NCBI RefSeq assembly: GCF_030384665.1 | Contig: NC_083675.1 | Coordinates: forward strand, 1,112,001 to 1,176,000 | Direction of reading: 5' to 3' | Origin: Lodderomyces elongisporus | Taxonomy: Eukaryota; Ascomycota; Pichiomycetes; Serinales; Debaryomycetaceae | DNA: 64,000 nucleotides | The notes under the pieces: model-generated | Database searches by the model: none | What the model was told of the DNA's origin: nothing | The model's input: only the letters and a program-made list of their open reading frames with translations | Position numbers and translations under genes: made by a program | Part shown: one piece after another, positions 20,811 to 31,058 of the stretch | Numbering within the stretch: position 1 is the stretch's first letter | Layout: every line of letters starts with the position of its first letter

Positions 20811-22190
20811 ATGATTACTTCGAGACACGATGATATACATCACGATAGCCAACATGGTCTGTTCCGACAAATTGAACAAAGAATCAAACAAGGTGCACAA
20901 TTACAGAACCTGAAGCTTGGAAATTTTTTGAAAGTTGAAGAGACCATAACTACAATCACAGCATATGAGGAAGATATGGAAACTCCTGTAAATCTTAAAA
21001 AACCTACAAAACCTACAAAACCTACAAAACTTGCGAAACCTGAAAAACCTGCAAAACCTACCAAACCTACCAAACCCGAAAAGCTAGATACTCTGGAAAA
21101 AAACCAAAAACACGGAAAGCCAACACCAGCTCAAAAGCCTGCAAAACTCTCGAAACCAGTTCTGGTGGGACTTGCAACGCTTAAATCAACAGAAGATGTT
21201 AAAGAAACTCCGATAAAACCTGAGAAACCAAAACTCCCTCAGCGATTAACACTAAACCAAACGTTGACCTTAGACAAGAAACTGGAATCGGCTGAGGTTG
21301 GAAAGGTTGATTTTGATCAGAAAGCAACTCAGATACATATACAGAAACCATTGCAAAAACCTGCACCAAGTGTAAAGCCAAAACCAAAGAGTGTCAAACC
21401 TCCTCTCGTAAAAGCAAAGCCAACCGTTAAGCAAAAGCATCCAATTTTGACAGACAACACAACATCTAAATCTTCACCGGTTCAGTCGAGGGATATTACA
21501 AACAGCCACCTTGAGCCACAGAAAATTCTAGAGAAAACTCCAGAGAAAGTTTCAGAGAAACCCTTGTTAAAAAACCTGATCAGTAAACTTGCTAATAACT
21601 CATCATCTGATTTGTCTATTGAAAGCAAACTTGGAAGTATATACAAATCAAGGACGTTGCCTCTGGCGGAAGAACTACTGATAAACAATGTTGAGAATTC
21701 TTTTCAAGGCAAACTTGGCCATCTACTTAAATCGCGCACATTTCCTTCACCAAAAGAGACGAATTCGCGTATAGGAGAAAGATTCGGCAAATCCATGCCT
21801 TTAACTTTTCAGGATACTACTGCAACAACTGCAGGAAAGTCCAAAGTTTGTGATGGCCCACAACCATCAGTGCGCCATATTAGACGAGCTAAGGGTGCTA
21901 AGCGCAAATTACCAGCAAATTTACAAAAGAGTGGTAAAGCTCTGTTACAAGTAGATTCGGTTAATTCACTGCTGTCGCCGCCTCGAGTGCTATCAACACC
22001 TGTGCTGGTAAAGTCTGCGACTATTCGGCAGAAGATAACACCTCAGAATTTACCAAATGATTCAGAAAAGTCACGACCACCACCACCTCCAATCAAATTA
22101 AAACCAAAACTAAAGCCAAAACCAAAACCAAAACCAAAAGTTGCATCTAAACCAAAAGAATTTGATGGAAAGCCCCTGATAAAGTATTAA
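20811..22190 (+). CDS. Lys/Pro-rich low-complexity protein, possibly Bsp1/Aim21-like actin-patch adaptor
   Basis: This 459-residue protein is dominated by Lys, Pro and Thr and has no globular domain that I recognise. Visible parts: a short N-terminal segment (LFRQIEQRIKQGAQLQNLK), a KPTKPTKP repeat (about residues 64-93), and three related units (SKLGSIYKSRTLP, GKLGHLLKSRTFP, ERFGKSMP; about 276-335). A basic RRAKGAKRKLP motif lies near 358-368, and the C-terminus has poly-Pro followed by KPKLKPKPK (about 424-446). The RxxGxxRKLP motif and SKLxxIxxSR units resemble the C-terminal part of yeast Bsp1, an actin cortical patch adaptor, and related Aim21. Poly-Pro would suit SH3 partners. The identification is tentative. 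Confidence 0.55.
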   Translation: MITSRHDDIHHDSQHGLFRQIEQRIKQGAQLQNLKLGNFLKVEETITTITAYEEDMETPVNLKKPTKPTKPTKLAKPEKPAKPTKPTKPEKLDTLEKNQKHGKPTPAQKPAKLSKPVLVGLATLKSTEDVKETPIKPEKPKLPQRLTLNQTLTLDKKLESAEVGKVDFDQKATQIHIQKPLQKPAPSVKPKPKSVKPPLVKAKPTVKQKHPILTDNTTSKSSPVQSRDITNSHLEPQKILEKTPEKVSEKPLLKNLISKLANNSSSDLSIESKLGSIYKSRTLPLAEELLINNVENSFQGKLGHLLKSRTFPSPKETNSRIGERFGKSMPLTFQDTTATTAGKSKVCDGPQPSVRHIRRAKGAKRKLPANLQKSGKALLQVDSVNSLLSPPRVLSTPVLVKSATIRQKITPQNLPNDSEKSRPPPPPIKLKPKLKPKPKPKPKVASKPKEFDGKPLIKY

Positions 22191-22463
22191 GCCTATGATG
22201 TGTCAATACTATTAATTCTAACCCACTTTTTTCTCATTTCTAGAAAATTTATTTAGCCTCAGAAATACTCAATAAATAGCAATTGATTTACAAAAAAGAA
22301 TGAAAAAAAAAAGAAAGACAAAGCAAGGATTAATTTCAACAAGATTGGAATATATGTACATTTACAATACGTGCTCTACATGAAAAGAGCAAAAGAAGCA
22401 GAAAAACAAAAAGATAAACAAATAGAAAAAGGAATGATAGTATGTATTATTTATTTCATTTTC
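22191..22463. terminator. Convergent 3' region, Bsp1-like gene / MED5
   Basis: A 273-bp A-rich spacer between convergent genes. No continuation of the MED5 frame is seen here. Confidence 0.5.
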
Positions 22464-24413
22464 TCAAGAATCTAAGCATCCCTTTCGTTTAAGTAAAACT
22501 GCAAGTGATTGTGTAACAATGTTGTTATCTTTCAACAATTGATTAGTAATGACTTCCCGCAACTGTGTGTCTAGCGTTAAAAGGTATGGCACAAGAGCTA
22601 TTGCAGCAAGTGGGAAATACTCTAATCCATTTAGCAAAATTGGGAGATTGATAATACCAATTCTGTATGCTTCAATTGCTTGCATGTAAATATTTGGAAT
22701 TACTTTGTAGATTTCCTTGATACTCAATTTATTCAATAAATCATCGGACACTCCTTCGGCTGAAAATAATTCAAATATAATTTCCTCTGCTTGTGGTATT
22801 TCAGTTGAAAGACTAGGCTTTATGGTCAAGTAGTTTTCAAAATATGATGACGGTGGTGATGATGATAATGGCGATGACGATGATAATGATGCGGTAGTTG
22901 TAGCATCAGAAGGGGACAACGATGAAGAAGAATATGTCACTGATGGTGTATATCTTGGATCAAGAATTGACGTACAGAGCACCGCAAACATAAGACTTAT
23001 ACCTAAATAATTAATATTGTCATTGATCTCCTCGGTATCAAATTCTTGATTGTCGATATATTGTACAACTCTGTCTATGATTTGCTTATTGGTGTTGAAC
23101 AAAATGATATTGATTAAATCGTTGGAGTTGATCAATCCCATAAGTAAACGTGAAACTTTTTCCACTTCACTTGCTCGAGCAAGCTCTTCAAAAGTTTCCA
23201 AGACCAAAAAGGAAAATGCTTTTTGTTGCTCTTGCACCAAGAGTAGTTTTGGTATATTTTGCAAAAATTCTAATAATCCAGACTCTTCAAATGTGGTAAA
23301 TTCCGGATTGACATCAACGAGTTTACTCTTTAATTCTGTTTTGATTCTGAAAAGAGTATTGTCCGTATCATCTTTTGCCCCAGAAATAGCTCTTTGTAAT
23401 GCAGACTTGAAAGCTTCATCTGCAAAGCTGGAAGTGGCAATTTGATTCATCAAACCAGAACTTTGTGCGTTTAGTTCAATAATAATTTGTGGTAGTCTTG
23501 TTAAAACAAAGTTTTTTAAATTAAATAGGTGAACCTCATTACCATTCACATTAACCTCTATGAGCGCTTGAACTAATGTTTGCGCAATAAACTCATTATC
23601 GCCATGTTTTCGCAGCAATATACAATCCTCCTTGAATTTGCGTACAAAAGTTTGGGGCCGCTCCAACTGTTGTAAAAGCGCAAAGTCTTTTGTACAATCA
23701 TATATCCACTTGACTGGTGAAGCTTTTTCAGGAGAGGTAACAACCAGTGCCACGTCTTGCATCAAATCATCCTCATCCACCTCACTGGACATGTCCTCTA
23801 ACCTTTGAACTGTGCCTGGTGCAAGAACTTCCCTCACATTCTGCAATAAGCGCAATACACCTGTATGATGTTGTATGGCTTGGGCAAAATTAACAATAGT
23901 TTCATCCCAATTATGGTTGATCACATTGGAAAATTGATCAACGAGTGTACCTGCTAATGTCACTATCTGTCCGATATTCTCGCCATCAACAAACGGCCCA
24001 TTGTTCTCAGAAATCAGCAACGTAGATTTTTGTATATATTGGGGAAACAGGTCCAATACTAACTGCTTAATTACTTCCTGATTGATGGGAAGTTCTTTTT
24101 TCTGTAAAGTATCGTGTATTTCGAGGATATATTTTGCTTGAAATTCACTAGGCAACTTACCCAATGCTGACCAAAACAACTCACAATTAAAAATAGTACT
24201 AAAGGAAAGCAGCACAAGCAAAGATAGTCGATAAATTTCTAAGTCGTCAATCTGGTGGCTTAAAGGTAGCATGAGTTGGGCAAATGAATCTTCATTTAAA
24301 GGATTGATTGCAGTTGTTTGAATAAAGAGCAATACGAACAGTCTAGCTGGTAGACTCTTGTCAATTGCAGCATTAAGGAGCTCCGCCGCTGGTGCATTTA
24401 CAACTTCGGTCAT
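22464..24413 (-). CDS. NUT1: Mediator tail subunit Med5 (Nut1) homologue, short form
   Basis: The first ATG in frame is at 24413 (MTEVVNAPAAELL), giving 649 residues of helical repeat protein. It resembles yeast Nut1/Med5, a Mediator tail subunit linking activators to RNA polymerase II. The shared order is a central FVLTRLPQIIIEL segment, a Ser-rich insert (about residues 505-540) and VIPNIYMQAIEAYRIGIINL followed by LLNGLEYF. In yeast Med5 the GxEYF motif is followed by about 350 more residues. Here the protein ends about 50 residues later, at KRKGCLDS, so it lacks the C-terminal third or the family is short in this clade. It heads a run of seven minus-strand genes. Confidence 0.65.
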   Translation of the reverse strand: MTEVVNAPAAELLNAAIDKSLPARLFVLLFIQTTAINPLNEDSFAQLMLPLSHQIDDLEIYRLSLLVLLSFSTIFNCELFWSALGKLPSEFQAKYILEIHDTLQKKELPINQEVIKQLVLDLFPQYIQKSTLLISENNGPFVDGENIGQIVTLAGTLVDQFSNVINHNWDETIVNFAQAIQHHTGVLRLLQNVREVLAPGTVQRLEDMSSEVDEDDLMQDVALVVTSPEKASPVKWIYDCTKDFALLQQLERPQTFVRKFKEDCILLRKHGDNEFIAQTLVQALIEVNVNGNEVHLFNLKNFVLTRLPQIIIELNAQSSGLMNQIATSSFADEAFKSALQRAISGAKDDTDNTLFRIKTELKSKLVDVNPEFTTFEESGLLEFLQNIPKLLLVQEQQKAFSFLVLETFEELARASEVEKVSRLLMGLINSNDLINIILFNTNKQIIDRVVQYIDNQEFDTEEINDNINYLGISLMFAVLCTSILDPRYTPSVTYSSSSLSPSDATTTASLSSSSPLSSSPPSSYFENYLTIKPSLSTEIPQAEEIIFELFSAEGVSDDLLNKLSIKEIYKVIPNIYMQAIEAYRIGIINLPILLNGLEYFPLAAIALVPYLLTLDTQLREVITNQLLKDNNIVTQSLAVLLKRKGCLDS

Positions 24414-24556
24414 ATTCAGATGTCTTTTAGCTTGCAATGTATACTCTCAAAATTACTGGCTTGACTTAATATGTTCGTTACTTTAGTGGGTTGAGACATA
24501 TTTATAGTTTTTTTTTTTGTAGGGGGAGAGTTGCCGCACGAGTCCACATTTGGTTC

Positions 24557-24612
24557 GAGTTCCAGTTCTAGTTCCAGTTCTAGTTCCTGTTCTAGTTTCA
24601 GTTCCTGTTCTC
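24557..24612. repeat. (AGTTCY)n hexanucleotide repeat
   Basis: About nine degenerate AGTTCC/AGTTCT units lie upstream of MED5. Confidence 0.8.
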
Positions 24613-25203
24613 GTTACAGCTATTGTCATTGTTATTGTTGAAAAGCGAGAGAGAACCAGAAATAAATAAAAAAAAAAAAAAAAACAGAACAAAGATCGAG
24701 AACTCCTAAACTCCAAAACCCTACCGAACAGGTTTCCCTTCATGTACAGTACCAAATCAAACAATTTAAAAACAAATATATCACACAACTATAAAAAAAT
24801 ATATAAATATAAAACAAAACACCACCATTATTAATATTATTACCCTAAAACATAATACAAGCACAAGCAATATAATCGAATAACCAAACAAGAACAGCAA
24901 TAAAAAACAAAAACAAAAAAAACAAAAAAAAACAAAAAAAAAACGTAAAATTACAACTCAACCTTCTTGTTTTCCAAAAAAAAAAATTAGAATAGAATAA
25001 AAAGCCAATGATTTTAAAAATCCCCCATATTCCAAATAAATATTCCACACTGAATAAGTTAAAAATTAAATAAAAAAAAGACAAAAAAAATGCAAATTGT
25101 AAAAAGTAATAAAAACACTGATGAAGAAAAGAACTTAATTGTAGCAAATGAAGATTGAATAAGTCCGAATTAGAATGAATAAGAATGAACTATAATAAAC
25201 AAG

Positions 25204-25243
25204 TCTTTGTGAAGCTTTGTGAAGCTTTGTGAAGCCTTGTGAG
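25204..25243. repeat. 10-bp CTTTGTGAAG tandem repeat
   Basis: Four adjacent copies, the last with one change (CCTTGTGAG). They lie 28 bp beyond the stop codon of the Gln-rich gene, so they are probably transcribed in its 3' UTR. Confidence 0.8.
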
Positions 25244-25270
25244 ATAAGTGGGAACAGGAAATGTTGCTTG

Positions 25271-26366
25271 TTACCAAATTTTCGAGCCACTAATGCCTAA
25301 GGTAGTACTGGATGCTGTTTGACCACCGCCTACCCCTGCTCCTCCGACACTGATCTTTGTACTTTCATTTACGCTTCTCGCCCAAATAGATGAGCTAGTT
25401 CCATTGCTAGCTGATGCCCCATTCCAAATATTGCTACTACCGGAATAAAGCGATGGGGATCCAACGAGGAGGTTTGCTGTTGATGGTGATGTTGAAAAGT
25501 TGCTGCTCTGAATATTGTTATTATTGTGATTGTTTCTGCTGTTGCTGCCGTTGTTGTTGTTGTTGTTATTGTCATTAATTGAGTTTTTTGATGATGAAGA
25601 CAACAATAAAGTGGGTGGTGAATTTCTCACAAACCTATTTTGGGAACCTTGAAGTGCACTTGGAGAACCATCAAAAACTGCTGGATACCCTGGTGGTGAA
25701 TTAGAAGCGGAAGATGAGCTGTTGCTTGCCGAATAACTACCGGAATTGGTACCTGTAATCGTGCTCATACTTATGCTATGACCCGTGGTCCTTGGTGGTC
25801 TAAAAAAAGTTTCTTCACCATGGTTCATGTCCAATTTGGCAAGACCAAGATGAAGACTGTTTGATTCCAAGTCTCCAAAAACTTGTGGTGGTGGCTGTGA
25901 GTATACAGCACCAACCAGCTGAAAGTTCTGAGCACCATGATCATACTCCAGGCCAGAAAGGTATTGTCTTCTTCCACCTTGTGCCAGAACGGGTGTCTGG
26001 TAGCGATAGTTGACCAGCCCACGGCTCTGTTGCTGCTGTTGTTGCTGTTGCTGCTGCTGTTGTTGTTGTTGCTGCTGCTGTTGTTGTTGTTGCTGCTGCT
26101 GTTGCTGTTTCAGTTGCTGCTGTTGTTGCATTTGCGCCAATGCTGCTTGTTGTTGCAACAAGTATGCCTGCTGTTGCTGGTGCTGAAGTGCTGCGGCAGC
26201 GGCAACCGCAGCCAAAGCATACCTGTTTTGTTGCTGTTGTTGTTGATGCTGTTGTTGCTGCATGTAATACTGGTTATTATGATTATGGCGATTCGTGGAA
26301 TTGCTAGCCTGAGAGTTTGCTCTGTAATAACTCCCATTATTAGAGTGTTGATGGTGCTGCTGCTGC

Positions 26367-26403
<37 letters not shown>

Positions 26404-26662
26404 GGTTGTTGTGACCCTGGTTGTGAAATCTATTCTGATTCTTGTTTTGGCTTTGAGTTTGAGTATGTTGTTTATATTGACTTTGTTGACTTTGTTGATT
26501 TTGTTGGTTTTGTTGATTTTGACTCTTGGATTTCAATTGCCGGAGGTTTTCAATACGTTCCAACTGGCTGCTAAATGGCACTGTGTTATACATCTTCCTC
26601 CTCCTCTGCTGCTGCTGTTGTTGCTGCTGCTCGTCTGTGCTGCCTGCTTCTAAAGATGACAT
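25271..26662 (-). CDS. Gln/Asn/Ser-rich protein of unknown function
   Basis: This 463-residue protein starts with MSSLEAGSTDE. It has several long poly-Gln tracts (the largest from 26022-26108 and 26357-26402), an Ala patch and an Asn-rich tract near 25500-25570. Between them are two ordered-looking segments: MYNTVPFSSQLERIENLRQL (about residues 24-43) and one from VNYRYQTPVLAQGG through SGLEYDHGAQNFQLVGAVYS to NSLHLGLAKLDMN (about 215-280). These non-repetitive segments and the single long open frame support a real gene. No RNA- or DNA-binding domain is recognisable. Prion-like composition suggests a regulatory or granule-associated protein, but that is inference. Confidence 0.75.
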
Positions 26663-27782
26663 CTTATAAAATATTTTTTAATTTTCTCCACTAATATTGA
26701 TAAATTAATTGTACAGTTCGTAAACAAATAAGTCTTCCCTAAATATGAAGTTCAATCCTCCTTGAAAATGATAAACAAATAAAGAAAAAGAAAAAGAAAA
26801 ATTGTATGCCGTATTACAGATTGTAAAGTTGAACTGAAGATGGCTGTTGATCTAATCAATGTCGTCTTTATAGTTATTCTCACTTCTGCAGCTGCTATCG
26901 CTGTTGTTTATGGACTTGCAGTGATCTTTTTTTTTTTCAAGAATACAACCAAATGAATAATATGACCTTTATGGTGCCGTTTGTTTGTCGATTTTTTTGC
27001 AAGTTAAACAAAAAATTATATATGAATATATATATATATATATATATAAAGAAAAAGTAACAAGGTGGATGACCGTCGTGAATGGATTACACTTTCTCTG
27101 TCTGACAAAATAAAAAAGTGGAAAGGTTCAAGATATATATAATTTAATACATATACCTACACTGACTGTTGTCCAACCTATGTTACGTGGTGCTTCTTGC
27201 AAAAATATACTTTGAAATATTCCCTAGTGGTGGTCAATGCTGGGATATGTCAACAAGTGAAAATAACGTGGAAACTTTTTCTGGAAACATTCTCCGTCTT
27301 AAATTTTTTGATTTTTTTTTCTCTCTCTCTCTCTTGTTTTTTTGTTCTAAATATTTTTATTATTATTATAATATTACATAATATTAAATAACATTTTCTT
27401 TCGCTTCTCTACCAAAATAATTGCTTACGTAATATGAAAACTTTTTGAAGTGGGGGAGGGGGCGGGAGGATATAAACAATTGACAAAAATGGTGAAGCTT
27501 TCACTTTTTCCACTACATTTTCTTCAACGTTTTATATATATAGATATGGTGAAATGATAAAAAGCCATAATCACCAAATGAATCACTGGAAACATAATAT
27601 TTATATCAATATACTGAGCAAATGGAAAGGAAAATAGAGAAATAAAGATTCAGGGAGTGAGGGTGAGATAGAGAAATAGTATCTGTGTTTGTTCATGTGT
27701 TTATCTATGTGTTTTATAACCTTTTCTCTCTCTTTTTTTTTACTCCTTCTTTTTCTTTTTGACAAGGTTGTTACTTCAATAC
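26663..27782. other. Intergenic: promoter of Gln-rich gene / 3' end of PEX14
   Basis: 1.1 kb with an (AT)n tract (27023-27048), T- and CT-tracts (26928-26937, 27306-27335) and a G-rich patch (27453-27467). No gene seen; the short ORFs start with non-ATG codons or are T-tract driven. Confidence 0.55.
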
Positions 27783-29090
27783 TTAAGAGCTATCTGTTTT
27801 CACGCTATTATTTAGTTGCCATGGAGGAATACCAGCGCTTTTAATCTTTTCCTTGATCTCATCTTCAGAAGCAGCAGTTTGTTGTTGTTGAGAAGCAGCT
27901 TTTTGCCATGAAGGAATTCCAATCACTTCTTCATTTTTAAAGTCTTCTGGCTCTGCTCCTTTCTCCTCCTGCTTCAATTCTTGCTCCTTATGCTTTATTT
28001 GCCACGAAGGTATACCTGCTGCAGTTACATTGCCTTCAGTGACATTCTTACTACGTGTACGTTCAGTCGTAGGTCTAGCATCCGAGGTAGCATTTGATTC
28101 CAAAGTAGTAGGAATAATCGGAGAACTAGTGGCAGACGTAGAATTAGAATCAGCGTTGGCGCCAGTGTTTGTACCATTTGCAGCTGCAGGATTCTTGGCG
28201 GCTTCAGTTTTGGCTCTTGCCTTTTTTAAAATCTCACTAGCAGAAGGAATTGATGATACTGGTGCAAGGTTTCGTGCATTGGGTCCACTGCCACTAGCAT
28301 TGGCCTGGTTCTCTGCTCTCACCTTGATCAAATTTTTCAAGCTTTGCAATTCATCATTTAAGCCCAGTAGCTCATCATTAATATTCTCTTTACTTAATCT
28401 CATGTTCTTTTCGACAGAGTTACTCAAATTATCAATCTCAAGTTTCATAAGCCTCAAATCATCATCGAATTTCAATTTGTCCTTATTGTATTTTGTGAGG
28501 AAATCGTTGATGTTTTCAATCACTGTGTCTATGTCCTTCAATTTCTCATCGTTGGCCTCTTTAATCTCTTCTTGTTCTTTGCTTAGTTGTTCTAAAATCT
28601 TGTCAATCTTGATAAATTCCTCGTTTATGGTTTGCTTGTCTTGCTCAACAGATGATTGGCTTGGAGGTAAAATGGAAGGCACCAAATAGCGAGAAATCAC
28701 CTGATAAAGTCCATATGTTACACCAGCAGTAGCGGTAGCCATGATAAAGTAATCTTTCCATGATCTTTCCGGAACTGGAGGTGGTAAATTATAATAGTCA
28801 AGAGGTAGTTGTTGCGCAGAAGATGAAGGAGAAGCTCTAGCACTATCAATCGAAGTAGATGGCGTAGTAGCAGCATGGGTCGTACCAGAAGAGGATGCTG
28901 TTCCTGTTCCTGTTCTTGTTCCTGTTCCTGCAGCGTGGGATGGATCATTAGCACGTTTCATAGCCTCTTCAATTTCCACTTGATCTAACCCCTTAGATTC
29001 TAGAAACTCAATCTTTTTCGCCAAGGGCGAAGTTGCCACATTGGGATCCTGCAAAAACGCAACAGCGCTATTAATTAGTTCATCATTCAT
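27783..29090 (-). CDS. PEX14: Peroxin Pex14, docking subunit of peroxisomal import
   Basis: Pex14 on the peroxisomal membrane docks the receptors Pex5/Pex7 for matrix-protein import. The 435-residue protein opens with the Pex14_N receptor-binding fold (LINSAVAFLQDPNVATSPLAKKIEFLESKGL and the helix after it, residues 5-46). A Ser/Thr/Ala linker with a TGTRTGTG repeat follows. Next are a Pro-rich PPPVPERSWKDYF motif (about 103-115), a membrane segment ending at YLVPSILPPS, and a long coiled coil (about 150-260). The C-terminal tail carries three GIP(S/P)WQ motifs at residues 359-364, 391-396 and 420-425. The ATG at 29088-29090 directly precedes the conserved domain. Confidence 0.93.
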   Translation of the reverse strand: MNDELINSAVAFLQDPNVATSPLAKKIEFLESKGLDQVEIEEAMKRANDPSHAAGTGTRTGTGTASSSGTTHAATTPSTSIDSARASPSSSAQQLPLDYYNLPPPVPERSWKDYFIMATATAGVTYGLYQVISRYLVPSILPPSQSSVEQDKQTINEEFIKIDKILEQLSKEQEEIKEANDEKLKDIDTVIENINDFLTKYNKDKLKFDDDLRLMKLEIDNLSNSVEKNMRLSKENINDELLGLNDELQSLKNLIKVRAENQANASGSGPNARNLAPVSSIPSASEILKKARAKTEAAKNPAAANGTNTGANADSNSTSATSSPIIPTTLESNATSDARPTTERTRSKNVTEGNVTAAGIPSWQIKHKEQELKQEEKGAEPEDFKNEEVIGIPSWQKAASQQQQTAASEDEIKEKIKSAGIPPWQLNNSVKTDSS

Positions 29091-29798
29091 TGTCTTGGAT
29101 ATTTGATGATGGTAAGAGGAGTTGATGGTATTATTTTGTTCTTGTTAGTGCTGTTGTTCTTGTTGTTATTGTTGTTGTTGTTCTTTTTTTTATATATTTT
29201 TCCTTCTTTACATTCTTCTAAACTTGATTTTAATGTTCCCCACTTTTTTGTCTTTTTTTTTTTTTTTTTTTTTTTGGCTTCCAAGATCTTGAGTTTGATT
29301 ATGTCGTTATTGTTGTCACTGTCATTTGCCCGCATTAATTTGTTATGTTTTTTTTGGATTTTTGCTCCAGCGGATATTTAATCGCAGACTAAAGTGCATT
29401 GTGGTCACATGACTTACCCCCATATAAATATGTTCATACAATATATCGAATAATATATGTTTCATCAATCTTTTCTTATATCTTTACATCTTTTTTGACG
29501 TTTATTTCCAACAAAATTTTCTTGAATGTTGCTTACTTTCTTTATTTCTTTCTTTATTTTCTATCTTTCTATATATTTTTGTACACATACATAGTGAAAT
29601 GGAGATAGTATTTAAGAGAATAATATGAATTCATTAGCTGCTAGACAACTATATACAAGAATAATAATGAAAGGGGAAAAAAAAGGTATATTTGCATTTT
29701 TTTTATCTGTTTTTTTTATCTGTTTTTGATTTTGATTTTGATTTTGATTTTGATTTTGATTTTGATAATGTTCTTTATTTTTGTTCTTCAATCATATA
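29091..29798. other. Intergenic: PEX14 promoter / 3' end of HEM25
   Basis: Contains TTGTTG repeats (29152-29183), a 24-T tract (29252-29275) and a (TTTTGA)n hexanucleotide repeat (29723-29766). The open frames crossing these tracts are repeat-driven. No gene seen. Confidence 0.55.
29723..29766. repeat. (TTTTGA)n hexanucleotide repeat
   Basis: About seven perfect tandem copies, located just beyond the HEM25 stop codon. Confidence 0.9.
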
Positions 29799-31058
29799 CT
29801 ATGCAAACCAGTCTTTTACCATCTTACTTTTGATCAACTCTTCGTAAATACACCAACTGATTCCGGCACTGACACCTTTTCTGCCCAATCTCAAACTCAA
29901 CCCTCTGAACAAGTTCCTCAGTCCTCCGCTTTCATTAATCAATGTCTTGAATGTTCCCCACATCGAAGTACCATTGGTCAATTGCAACCGCGTTTTGATA
30001 GCGTCAAATGGTGCTGTAATGGTAGTGCATGTTGTTGCTGCCAAAACTGCCGCAGTCGAATTGATTATACTTGCGTGGTGGTCTCCGCCAATCCTCTTCA
30101 GGATAAACATTGGTAATATATCATTTTTGAACAGCTCATACGAAAGGACATAGAGACCTGCATATGGACAATCCCGAGCCAAAGTTGCAGTGGATCCTCG
30201 AAAGAAATTCTTGATTGAGCCGTGCCGCGGCAGGATCATAGATCCTGTTCCTGTTCTTGATGCCTCAGCTGTTGTTGTTGTTGCTGCTGCTCCTGCTCCA
30301 ATACCATCGCTTGTTGCTGCTGCCGCCAATGGTGATTGCACTCCTCTTCCACCCTTTTTATCATCCAAGTAGATACCCAGAATACCTTCGTACATTGAGT
30401 TGTAATTGTACAAGTTGCTTTCAAACCTCGTCTTTATAATAGTAATAGGCATAGTGATGTAACCCACGATGGCCCTAGCAACAAACCCTGTTGTCAAATT
30501 CTCCATAGGTGTGAGTTTGGGCAACGCTGACGACGACGACTTGAAACTCTGGTCATTTTCTCCGTGTGTACCATGTTGCAATCTGTATGCTGCCCATCCA
30601 GATCTCATCTTGGACAAGATGGTAAAATATAACCCAGCGCCTATTGACGTGCGTAGTGTTGAAGGTAATGTACCACGCCATAGATCCTTGATTTTGGTGA
30701 GTTTCTTCAACTCTTTTGAAAGTGAGGTTCTCACTTCATGTTTAGTCGTTTGTTGCTGTTGTTGCAAACGAGTTTTCAACAAGTCAAATGGCTGCAATGT
30801 CACAGCAGAAACCAACCCAGCAATCCCGCCCGAGACTAAATGGGCAACTGCATCAGGTGACTTTGTTGCTGTAGTTGTTGTTGATGAGGTTGTGGCTGAT
30901 GTTTCTACTGGTAATGGTGGTGAAGTAGTTGTTGTATTAAATGTGGGAGTGAGAGTTGTGTCAATATTGGATTTAAAGTCACTATTATCCCATTTCGATG
31001 CCAATTGAGTGCTCTTGTGGCTTTCTCTTGTTGTTGTGGTGGGAATTACAGATGACAT
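29799..31058 (-). CDS. HEM25: Mitochondrial glycine carrier Hem25 (SLC25A38 type)
   Basis: Hem25 imports glycine into mitochondria for the first step of haem synthesis. The 419-residue protein shows the three mitochondrial-carrier signatures: [12 protein letters not shown] (residues 88-99), [11 protein letters not shown] in repeat 2 and [12 protein letters not shown] in repeat 3. The first repeat ([20 protein letters not shown], then [20 protein letters not shown]) is typical of SLC25A38. The protein is longer than yeast Hem25 (about 300) because of a Ser/Thr-rich N-terminal extension of about 68 residues and an Ala/Thr/Gly-rich loop insertion in repeat 2 (encoded about 30235-30350). Six membrane spans are expected. 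Start ATG at 31058. Confidence 0.88.
   Translation of the reverse strand: MSSVIPTTTTRESHKSTQLASKWDNSDFKSNIDTTLTPTFNTTTTSPPLPVETSATTSSTTTTATKSPDAVAHLVSGGIAGLVSAVTLQPFDLLKTRLQQQQQTTKHEVRTSLSKELKKLTKIKDLWRGTLPSTLRTSIGAGLYFTILSKMRSGWAAYRLQHGTHGENDQSFKSSSSALPKLTPMENLTTGFVARAIVGYITMPITIIKTRFESNLYNYNSMYEGILGIYLDDKKGGRGVQSPLAAAATSDGIGAGAAATTTTAEASRTGTGSMILPRHGSIKNFFRGSTATLARDCPYAGLYVLSYELFKNDILPMFILKRIGGDHHASIINSTAAVLAATTCTTITAPFDAIKTRLQLTNGTSMWGTFKTLINESGGLRNLFRGLSLRLGRKGVSAGISWCIYEELIKSKMVKDWFA

Larger units (their letters stand above)
24414..25270. other. Intergenic: MED5 promoter / 3' region of Gln-rich gene
   Basis: Holds an (AGTTCY)n repeat (24557-24612), poly-A tracts (24667-24683, 24902-24944) and four copies of CTTTGTGAAG (25204-25243) in the probable 3' UTR of the next gene. 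No gene seen. Confidence 0.55.

Noticed and set aside
24553..24564. GGTTCGAGTTCC resembles a tRNA B box
   Set aside because: It is one unit of a degenerate AGTTCC repeat, with an extra base compared with the B box and no A box or cloverleaf pairing around it.
25937..26653. Plus-strand Leu-rich ORF of 238 codons
   Set aside because: Antisense of the CAG/CAA tracts of the Gln-rich gene; CTG/TTG runs make any frame look open.
28030..28689. 219-codon plus-strand ORF opposite PEX14
   Set aside because: Antisense of the Ala/Ser-rich linker and coiled coil of PEX14; no independent support.
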